DNA of 64,000 bases from Armigeres subalbatus (Eukaryota; Arthropoda; Insecta; Diptera; Culicidae). Below are positions 55,966 to 64,000 of this stretch, piece after piece. Numbering within the stretch: the first letter of the stretch is position 1; each line of letters begins with the position of its first letter. Made by a program: the position numbers and the translations under genes. Where the stretch lies: the NCBI RefSeq assembly GCF_024139115.2, contig NC_085141.1, positions 33,619,242-33,683,241 on the forward strand, given 5' to 3'. The notes beneath the pieces were generated by a model. That model was given only the letters and a program-made list of their open reading frames with translations. It had not been told where the DNA came from and made no database searches.

Positions 55966-56900
55966 CATAGGGCAAGCAACTTGATTTAGACACCTACAGA
56001 TTTTGGACCCTCCTGGTGACATTTTCTTGAATTCTGACCAAAAATCAATGCCGCTGCTAATTCCATCACTGGTTTCAAGAGAATAATTTTGTTCTGCTTT
56101 TGTTTAACTAGTTTCCTGTGGGCAAGAAGGCAAGTGTTACAATGCGTTACGCTTTAAAGCATACATACACGTAAAAAAAATAACCTTATATGTTATGGCA
56201 AAAAACCATTCGAAAATACTTATACTCTTCATTATGCCACCTAATAAATGATCCCATATCGAAATCCTAATAACATTCATAAGTTAATGAAAAGTATAAG
56301 ATTCGGAATGTAAGCGACTAATGCGATGTATAAGTTTTTTCTTATACATATCATACATATACATATACATATCAAAGTAGGCGCTTATACTTTGGCAAAA
56401 ATGTATTAATAATAAATAACATAAATTTTTTTTTGCAATTCCTGATCATAATACCTGGTTTACAGTTGTCATTTGAGTGATAAAACGGCCTACTTTTCCA
56501 TACCAACAGAATGGGTGCTTTAATGACCATTATGCAACTCAAATGGGTTGCATAATATTTATTATAGCACTCATTTGGGTGCTATAATGAAAAACCTACA
56601 TTGGGACAGTAGTTACATGACTACATTTAGCTGAATTAGTTTGGGTGAGTGTTTAAATAGTGTACTCTAAGCGTCTCGTAATAAATGAAATGGTTTGTTG
56701 GACATAACATCACAATTTTCCAAAGGGAATTGCATCCATCGCTTCATAGCTTTTCAAGCTATGCAATTTGGCACGATAAGATGGAATCTTATTGTTCTCT
56801 GCCGCAACATAATTTATTGGCATGAATGATCATGTGGAATAAATTCGATTGTAAAATTTTGATATAGATTTATCATATTAAAGCCCATTTTTCGTCATTG
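55966..56900. other. noncoding; A+T-rich with local direct repeats
   Basis: Contains TACATATCATACATATACAT and two TTTGGGTGCTATAATGA / TTTGGGTTGCATAATAT neighbours near 56540-56590. No gene recognised. Confidence 0.35.
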
Positions 56901-56907
56901 CAAAAAA

Positions 56908-57050
56908 TAGCGTGTGCAACTCGTTGCAAAACTCGATTTATTCAGCACTCGTAGTATTTATCCAACTCGGCAAGCCTCGTTGGATAAACGTACAACTCGT
57001 GCTGAAAAAATCATCTTTTTGCAACTAGTTGCACAAACTACTATTTACGT
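56908..57050. mobile_element. foldback MITE with TGCAACTAGTTGCA motif
   Basis: TAGCGTGTGCAACTCGTTGC, ATTCAGCACTCGT and TTATCCAACTCGG are mirrored by CCTCGTTGGATAA, ACAACTCGTGCTGAA and GCAACTAGTTGCACAAACTA. Noncoding palindrome of about 143 bp. Confidence 0.6.
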
Positions 57051-57206
57051 GTAGCTGAAAATCTCAAAATGCACACAATAAGTTCATGTCGATATTTAGT
57101 ATTTATAATGCAGGAATCATCCTATTTATGTATGCCAATCGAAAGATAAGGATTTGCTTCGGCTCAATTGACCAGGGCGAACTGATAATTACGAACTGAT
57201 AATGTA

Positions 57207-57709
57207 CACTAATAAAAATCCACACATTTTTATTGGCAAAAATCTAAAGAAAATCTTATATATAAAAATGAAATGGTCTGTGTTCGTATCCGCATAACTC
57301 AAAAACGGCTGGATGGATTTTTTTCATTTCTTCAGCAGAAACATTCGTTATAGTTTCCGACGGGTTTATATGATATTTCCTAATGTGAAAATTACGAGTA
57401 AAGTTGAGCAAACCCTGAATAACTAAAATTGTGTTTCCTATGCGAATTTTGCATGGGCAGTTCGGAACGCACATTCTCGCCTACTGTGCAGGACAACGTC
57501 TGCCGGGTCAACTAGTTAACAAATAAATTTTATGTGTGCGTTAATAACCACCCGCTATAGAGAATCCACATAAAGGTTATTAGTTAATAAGGGTTATGTG
57601 TGTTTCCACATATATGCTATGCGAATTCACATAGCCGTTATGTGGGAAATGCTATAGTCAAAATTTAGGTGTGCCACACATAATGGATATGATTGGATTT
57701 TTGTCAGTG
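57207..57709. mobile_element. TA-flanked MITE with CACT(A/G)A(T/C)AAAAATCCA ends
   Basis: Left CACTAATAAAAATCCACACA and right GATTGGATTTTTGTCAGTG are inverted repeats with TA on both sides (57205-57206, 57710-57711). Internal blocks such as TTATGTGTG and CCACATAAAGGTTAT recur. The element is split by the Helitron-like insertion at 57254-57515; without it the length is about 240 bp. Confidence 0.65.
57254..57515 (+). mobile_element. 262-bp non-autonomous Helitron
   Basis: Starts TCTTATATATAAAAATGAAA and ends GCCGGGTCAACTAG. A hairpin GCA-GGAC-AAC-GTC-TGC ends 13 bp before the CTAG terminus. It sits between A (57253) and T (57516) with no TSD. TC start, CTRR end, 3' hairpin and A/T insertion site are the structural definition of a Helitron. 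No Rep/Helicase is encoded. It is nested in the MITE at 57207-57709. Confidence 0.75.
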
Positions 57710-57711
57710 TA

Positions 57712-58109
57712 CATTTGAGGGGCCAAAATATGTTGCACTGTCTAAAACAAAGAATATTTTTGACGTAGGACTACGTCTGTGTTTTCTATATTGGGGTACA
57801 CTTTACGATTGCGAAAATCGGGGACCGTCACGAAAATATGATAGACTTTAAACTTTAATATCTAAGCCGTTTCTCGATGGATTTTCAATTTTTTTGGACC
57901 ATTCGATCAAGGATGAGTCAACGCTTCTTTGTATTTATTCGAAAATACTGATTTTAAACTATTTATTATCGAAAATTCATAAAAAGTTTGGAAATAGGTA
58001 AACTAACCAATCACGTACATGCATCACTAGCACAGACATCAAAAATCAATCACTTGCGGGTTTGGATCTGATCCTCAGTTTGAACAAGTTTTCACGCATA
58101 GCAGACGCA
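57712..58109. other. noncoding spacer
   Basis: A+T-rich; no feature recognised. Confidence 0.35.
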
Positions 58110-59855
58110 TCAAAGCGATCGTAGCGGAGCGGACACAGCATCACGGAGGCGCTAATAACATTTTCAAAGAAAATCCATCGCATTGGTGGTGGTGCTCGAT
58201 GTGTTGCTGCAGATCATTCAACCTCAACGAACCAGAATTTCATATGAAGAAAAGGTTGACCATAAAAATAGCATCTGTGGCGATCCTGCACCGCCAGTGC
58301 CGATGCTGAAAATTGATTAGAAATTGTGGTGTCAGTTAGTTGGAAAGGAACATTGGGAAAAGAAAATTGGTTCTTCTCAGGACCAACATTTTATAAAAAG
58401 AAAGAGTTTATTGCGAATATGGACTGTTTCGGTGGCATTCGATTTGGCGTGGTAGCTTGGTTGCTGTTAGTGATTCCATCCATTAAAATTTTCTACATGA
58501 TCTCCCTCCGACGCGCTATCAAATTCGCTATTTACGATTGAGTTTTGAACTTTGAAGAAAGTTTATTTCGGATCAACTTTCTTTTGTATAAAATCCATGA
58601 AGACGCCACCTTTGTGAAAACTATCTACCTACAGCAACTACCTTTTAGTGAACGTCGCTTGGACAGACAGATGTCAAGAGATAATGTTTGGTAATATGAA
58701 GAAACTTCGTCTTGAGTCAAATTTCTGTAGTTATTCCTCGCAACAATACGCATCTTAGATAAACAACATCTCGTAATCAAATACAGAATCTTTCGAGAAA
58801 GTTTCATTGGATTCTTTGAATTCATAATTCTCCGAACGGTCCGTTGTCTGTGGAAACCCGATCGAAATGACTCGCGCGCGCCGGAAAGCAGCTTTCTTAT
58901 ATCTAATGAAGTAATTCCATTAGCCCCGCCCCTTAATAAATCGTTATGAGTGCACATTATATTTACACCATATCAGCTCACAAAGAGGCGGGGCTTACGG
59001 TTTTGATTTATTAAATACAAGAAAGCTGCAGTTTGACGTGCGTGCGCGATCCATTTCGATCGAGAAGGCGGTGCGACATTCGATGCAGCGAAGCGGACAC
59101 AGCAGCACGACGTGAGTGGCAGTGTGGCAAATGCTGCAAATTTACACGATTGGATTGGATGCAGTTAGTGATTGGGAATTGGGAAAAGAAAATTGGTTCT
59201 TCTCAGGGCCAACATTTTACGAAAAGAAAGAGTTAATTGCGAAAATGGACTGTTTCGGTGGCATCGGGATTGGCGTGGTAGCTTGGTTGCTGTTAGTGAT
59301 CCCATCCATTAAAATTCACTACATCATCTCCCTCCGACGCGCTATCAAATTCGATATTTACGATTGAGTTTTGAACTTTGAAGAAAGCTTATTTTGGATC
59401 AACTTTCTTTTGTATAAAATCCATGAAGACGCCACCTTTGTCAAAAATTATCTACCTACAGTACTACCCATTAGTGAACGTCACTTGGACAGACAGATGT
59501 CAAGAGATAATGTTTGGTAATATGAAGAAACTTCGTCTTGAGTCAAATTTCTGTTGTCACTCCTCGCAACAATACGCATCTTAGATAAACAACATCTCGT
59601 AATCAAATTCAGAATCGTTCGAGAAAGTTTCATTGGATTCTTTGAATTCATAATTCTCCGAACGGTCTGTTGTCTGTGGAAACCCGATCGAAATGGCTCG
59701 CGCGCGCCGAAAAGCAGTTTTCCTATATCTAATGAAGTAATTTCATTAGCCCCACCCTTTCATTAATCGTTATGAGTGCACATTATATTTACACTATATA
59801 AGCTCACAAAGGGGCGGGGCTTACGGGTTTAATTTATTAAATACAAGAAAGCTGC
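58110..59855 (+). repeat. 826-bp tandem duplication upstream of the Jockey element
   Basis: Anchor pairs are all exactly 826 bp apart: GGGAAAAGAAAATTGG at 58355 and 59181, GATTGAGTTTTGAAC at 58536 and 59362, AGCTCACAAAG at 58975 and 59801. The copies differ by scattered substitutions, and copy 1 has about 150 bp extra near its start. Each copy ends in a 142-bp inverted repeat (58888-59029, 59714-59855) with AGCCCC(G/A)CCC and GGCGGGGCTTACGG plus AAGAAAGCTGC ends. A 40-codon ORF (58419-58541, 59245-59367; GVVAWLLLVIPSIKI) is open in both, but most differences change residues. It may be duplicated host DNA, a duplicated repeat, or a tandem promoter region of the downstream element. Confidence 0.75.
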
Positions 59856-59877
59856 TGTTCGACGCGCCCATCAACGA

Positions 59878-59912
59878 TCAGTTCACTTTTGTCCCTCAAC
59901 TGAGACGGACGC
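59878..59912 (+). promoter_or_regulatory. Inr plus DPE core promoter of the Jockey element
   Basis: TCAGTT (59878-59883) fits the insect initiator with +1 at A 59880. GGACG at 59907-59911 falls exactly at +28 to +32 and fits the DPE consensus RGWYV. Internal Inr/DPE promoters at the very 5' end are known for Jockey-group LINEs, so transcription and the element's own 5' end are probably at about 59880. That gives a 5' UTR of about 113 nt before the first ATG. Confidence 0.5.
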
Positions 59913-59992
59913 GGTTTGATCGTGACGGAAAAACGAACGCGAGCGAAAAAGTAGTGGCAAAACATCGTGCGAAAGAAACAGCCGGTCGCAAA

Positions 59993-61295
59993 ATGCCACA
60001 CCGGCGAAAAAAGATGGCATCTGCCAATCAATCAGCCTTCACCACGGCCAGCACACCAGACCTCAAAACTGCGAAGAAAATTCGGAAAGACGGTAATCAA
60101 TCCATCCTCAACACGATCCTTTCTAACAACCGGTACTCTACCGGCGGCACAGCAATCAACGACAGCGATCTCGGTGATTTTGCTGATGTACCGGATAACG
60201 AAGAAGAAGAAGAAGGACAACAACAGCAGCAGCGCTTGACTGCAGAAAAATCCCCGCTGATGGTAAAGTCTGTCGGCCTAGCCAAACTCAAGCAACAATG
60301 AAAGCAATCAGTGTGAGTGCTGTTTACAAACTCTGCAGAGTTGGCATCAAGGTGGTCCTTGCCTCCAAAGTGGACTATCAGAAAGCCAAATATTACCTGG
60401 AAAGATACAAAGCGGAATTTTACACCTTCGACATCCCGTCGGAGAAGCCATTCAAGGCAGTGGTTCGCGGTCTGCCCATCATTGACAAAGGATGACATCA
60501 AAGGCGGACCTGGAATATCGCTATAAGCTACGGCCCCTGGCAGTATTTCCTATGGCTCGACACAACCAAGATGTGGAATACCGGGATTGCCTGTATCTCC
60601 TTCACTTTCCCAAAGGCTCGGTAACACTAGGTGCACTCAAGGCTGCTCGTGTGATCCTAGACGTCATCGTTTCGTGGGAAGCATATCGTGGGGCGAATAA
60701 GGACGTCACACAATTCATGCGGTGCCTGAACTTTGGGCACACGGCACACGCAACTGTCGCCTCAGAGCTAGGTGCAACCCTATGTTCGCTAGACCATCAA
60801 ACGGACTCCTGCCCCTTCAAGGACACTGTGGATTTTGAAGCCAAATGCGTCAATTGCGGTGGCAAACATCGCTCGTCGGATCGCACTTGCCCGAAACGTG
60901 CTGAATGCAAACAAATCAGACAACATGCCTCCTCCTCCAACCAACCCGGCAGAAGAAGAGAACGAGCTGCGCCACCCGATCTGGAAGACTTTCCTGCGCT
61001 TCTTCAAAACACTAATCAGCAGGCCCCACCGGCTGTATGGCAAACGCTTCCATCCAGAGAAGCACAAAGTTCGAGACCTACCTCGTCTGGACCTCCCCCG
61101 GGTTTCCAGCGAACAGCTCAGCCTCATGTTGCTGCATCGCTTGGAAGCGGTCCCCCCAACGAGACCCCACACCTCTACACGGCTGCTGACCTGCAGCATA
61201 TTCTGAATGAGATGTGCGACAAGCTTCAGCAATGTTCCACCCGATTGGAACAAGTCCGCTTGATTGGTAATCTCGTCCTGACCTATGGCTACTGA
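59993..61295 (+). pseudogene. Jockey-clade ORF1 (Gag-like), two frameshifts
   Basis: First ATG at 59993 (MPHRRKKMASAN); an upstream in-frame extension begins at a GTG only. The N-terminal part is basic then acidic/Gln-rich (EEEEEGQQQQQ, about 60200). It stops at 60299 and continues in the next frame with VYKLCRVGIKVVLASKVDYQ, FYTFDIPSEKPFKAVVRGLP, the RNA-binding domain of Jockey Gags. A second shift near 60490 leads to the PRE_C2HC region and zinc-knuckle area (RCLNFGHTAHA, whose later Cys/His are degraded, then CVNCGGKHRSSDRTCP at about 60852-60900). A Pro/Gln-rich tail with LEDFPAL follows, and the stop TGA is 61293-61295. ORF2 starts 11 nt before this stop. It would have packaged the element RNA; it is now broken. 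Confidence 0.75.
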
Positions 61296-63935
61296 TGATT
61301 TGAAAGCACTCCTTTGGAACGCCCGTGCAATTGCGCGGAAAACACTGAAGCTGCTAGACTTGATGACGCGTCACAGCATTGACATCTTAGTAGCAACTGA
61401 AACCCACCTAAAACCTGGTATGAAATTTAATCTTCCGGGTTATGTCACCATCCGGTTGGATCGCACTCAACGAACGGAGGTGGAGTGCTGATTTCTGTTA
61501 AAAACAACATCAAGTTTACCATCCAGCCGCATTACAAGACCACCATTATCGAGGCGCTAGGAATCGAAATCACAACGGACAACGGCGCACTACTCATCAT
61601 TACAGCCTATTACCCAAAGTAGTGTTCAAACTCCAACGGACTAGCAAACACTTCAAAAAAGATCTAGCAAAACTAACGAGGATAAGAAAAAAGTTCATCA
61701 TCACAGGTTGTGACCTGAATGCTCGCCATGAGGCTTGGTGGAACCACAGGCGTAGGTAACAGAAATGGGGAACTACTCTTCAATGATTCGCAACTGGGAC
61801 TCTACACTGTCAATGCACCCCAAGACCCAACTTTCTTCTCGCCAGCCGGCGTACCTTCGACACTCGATATTTTCCTGACGAATGCTTCCCACATCGGTGA
61901 CCCGGTGACCATCCACGAACTGAGTTCGGACCATTACCCTGTTGTAATCCAAATCGATTCTTCATCGACACCCCGGACGAGACCAAGCAGAAAAGATTAT
62001 CACAATGTAAACTGGATCGAGTTTCAACGCAGTGTCGACCAATACATCGATACGCAGCCTCGCCTGGAAACCACCGAAGACATCGATCGAGAACTAGCGA
62101 ATCTTCAAGCCGCCATCTCAACTGCCGAAGGAAGATGTATCCGCCAAGTTCCTGCGAATGTAAGTAACTCCATCGAAATTGACGCAGTAACGAAGATCCT
62201 TATTTCCAAACGAAACACAGTCAAAAGGAGATTCCAACGGGCAGGTAATCTCAACGACAAAATTCTCGCAGCAAAGCTGACAGATTTGATCCGTGATAGG
62301 ATAACTAGGCTTAAAAACCACAAGTTCCGACAAGATTTATATAAGTTAGACTCTCGTTCCAATCCTTTCTGGAAACTTACAAAATCTTAAAATCCAAACC
62401 TCAACAAATCCTCCACTTAAAGTGAGTGATAACTTACTGGTTTCTCCCACTGAAAAATCGAATGCCATTGCACAACAGTTTGAAACATCACATAAATTAG
62501 GAAGTAACAAAATCAGCCCCATGGAAACAGTAGTGCAGGAAACGATGATCACACAAAGAAATACACTGTGCTATGTCCCAAATGATAAGAAGATAACGAA
62601 GTTCTCAAAAATAGCAAAAATATGAAAGCCCCAGGTTTCGATGCCATATTTAACCTTGTTTTGAAAAACCTTAACACCCGTACCTTGACCCACCTGACCT
62701 GCATTCTAAATAAATGCATGGACCTTCAGTTCTTCCCGTCCATATGGCATATGGAAATGCGCCAAGGTTATTCCTATACAAAAATCGGAGAAAGATCCTA
62801 CATCGCCTTCCAGTTACATACCAATCAGCCTCTTGTCGTCAACCAGTAAATTAATTGAAAAACTTATACTAAACCGGGTACTAGAACACATTAGTAATAA
62901 TAGAAAAATCCCAGATCAACAATTTGGCTTTAGAAAAAACCACTCCACCTCACATCAACTACAACGTGTTGCTCAATTTATCCAAAAAATAAGACGGTAG
63001 CCAAATCCACGGTCATGGTTCTACTCGACATAGAGAAGGCCTTCGACAACATGTGGCACGAAGGCCTTCTCTATAAACTGTATAGGTACAACTTTCCAAT
63101 ATACCTGACTAAAATTATACAAAATTACCTTGCCAATAGGAGCTTTAGGGTTGTAATAAATAATGTCTCCTCACAGACTCTCTCAATCCCAGCAGGAGTT
63201 CCGCAAAGGAGCTTACTAGGTCCTATTTTGTACAATATCTATACCTCTGATGTTCCGCAACACCCAGATGATTGCCATATGCCTTTGTATGCAGACGACA
63301 CTTCAATAATGGCCAAAGGCCGTAACACCAAAAGCACTATCAAAAAATTACAAAATTATCTAAATTCATACACGGCATACATGCAGACATGGAAAATCAA
63401 AATTAACTATACACAAACGCAGGCAATATTATTTCCTTATAAAAACACACCAAGATTAAATCCGCCCAATAATTGTCAAATAACAATAAACGGCAATCCA
63501 GTTAAATGGGAAAAGGAAGTAGTATACTTAGGACTTACTTTCGACGAAAAACTCATCTTTCGCACACACATAGATAAAATTAGAACAAAATGTCAAATTT
63601 TACTGAAAAAATTGTATCCCTTGATTGACAGAAATTCCAAACTTTCTATTATTAACAAGGCAGCAGTTTATAACCAGATTGTATTACCAGTAATTATGTA
63701 CGGTTCTCCCATATGGGACTGCTGTGCTAAAACACACAAAAGAAAACTTCAAATAATTCAAAACAAATTTTTGAGACTTATCTATAACCTATCAAGGTTT
63801 ACCAGAATAACAACTATTCATGAAATAGCAGAAGTAAAAACAATAGAAGAACAACTTATTCACACGAAACAAAAATTTATAGAAAAATCGCGACTTTCAG
63901 AGTATGAAACAATACGTGGATTGTTTCCACTGTAG
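61285..63935 (+). pseudogene. Jockey-clade ORF2 (endonuclease + reverse transcriptase), broken
   Basis: Starts MATDDLKALLWNARAI, overlapping ORF1. The endonuclease shows LVATETHLKPG and, after shifts between 61491 and 61700, TGCDLNARHEAW (the GDFNAH position, Asp preserved in altered context), FFSPAGVPSTLDIF and LSSDHYPV. The linker is open to 62390, then several stops and shifts follow (62390, 62606, 62850, 62998). RT motifs: MKAPGFDAIFN (KAPGxDGI), QQFGFRKNHST, LLDIEKAFDNMWHEGLLY, AGVPQRSLLGPILYN (Gly of PQGS changed to Arg), catalytic YADD at 63288-63299, VYLGLTFDEKL, VLPVIMYGSPIWD, ending at TAG 63933-63935. The C-terminal 306 codons are intact. No RNase H, as usual for Jockey. Confidence 0.8.
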
Positions 63936-64000
63936 TATTAGTTAGTTAAGATTAGGTTAAGGATTATAACAGTCTACCAGTGATAATATCATTGAAAATG
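63936..64000 (+). other. start of the Jockey element 3' UTR
   Basis: Runs to the window edge: TTAGTTAGTTAAGATTAGG and similar. The poly(A) end is not reached. Confidence 0.6.

Noticed and set aside
58419..59367. 40-codon hydrophobic ORF present in both 826-bp copies as a conserved small protein
   Set aside because: Most nucleotide differences between the two copies change the residue, so there is no sign of purifying selection; the frame is probably open by recent duplication.
59954..59992. Upstream start for Jockey ORF1
   Set aside because: The extended frame begins with GTG; the first ATG in frame is at 59993.

Overview
The window looks like eukaryotic, A+T-rich intergenic DNA from a mosquito, most likely a culicine such as Aedes. 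This rests on the repeat content: a complete Feilai-type tRNA-derived SINE (22449-22733), several decayed RTE-, R1- and Jockey-clade non-LTR retrotransposons, and many short TA-flanked inverted-repeat elements. Species was assigned from pattern knowledge, not from a search. No complete host protein gene is visible. The only host-like coding hint is a possible first exon of a ZAD zinc-finger gene (41036-41072).

Layout. 1-13.2 kb: GGCCGAA/AGTGAGACGTCTCAC arrays, TA-flanked DNA elements (376-941, 2735-3354, 6006-6161), an RTE relic split by a 1.87-kb pogo-like element (8222-10089), a head-to-head pair of 666-bp TA-flanked elements (10705-12150), and a truncated LINE (12286-13225). 14.9-18.8 kb: a hAT-like element filled with a 23-bp satellite. 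19-24 kb: apparently single-copy DNA with small MITEs and the SINE. 24.1-28.1 kb: a broken R1-clade element on the minus strand, its 3' tail abutting an (ATCT)n microsatellite and its ORF2 interrupted by a 176-bp solo-LTR-like insertion. 28.1-29.1 kb: an endonuclease-domain fragment followed by a tRNA-like sequence. 29.5-34.5 kb: minisatellite and GGCCGAA arrays carrying inserted elements and two RTE scraps. 34.5-42.1 kb: mostly plain noncoding DNA plus three MITE-like elements and a SINE split by an 8-bp-TSD element. 42.6-49.1 kb: two more satellite-bearing hAT-like copies, both in the opposite orientation. 49.2-55 kb: an RTE copy on the plus strand, Jockey and RTE relics on the minus strand, and a 30-bp minisatellite. 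55.4-57.7 kb: another GGCCGAA array and a Helitron-like element nested inside a MITE. 58-64 kb: an 826-bp tandem duplication leading into a near full-length but frameshifted Jockey-clade element that runs to the window end.

How it fits together. The genes here are parasites at different stages of decay. RT/EN-encoding LINEs could have mobilised the SINEs, and DNA transposases absent from the window would have moved the MITEs and satellite carriers. Many insertions are nested and can be ordered by target-site duplications (TSDs). The strongest candidate for something undescribed is the satellite-carrying hAT-like family: a 23-bp repeat amplified inside transposon ends, present three times with different array length and homogeneity.
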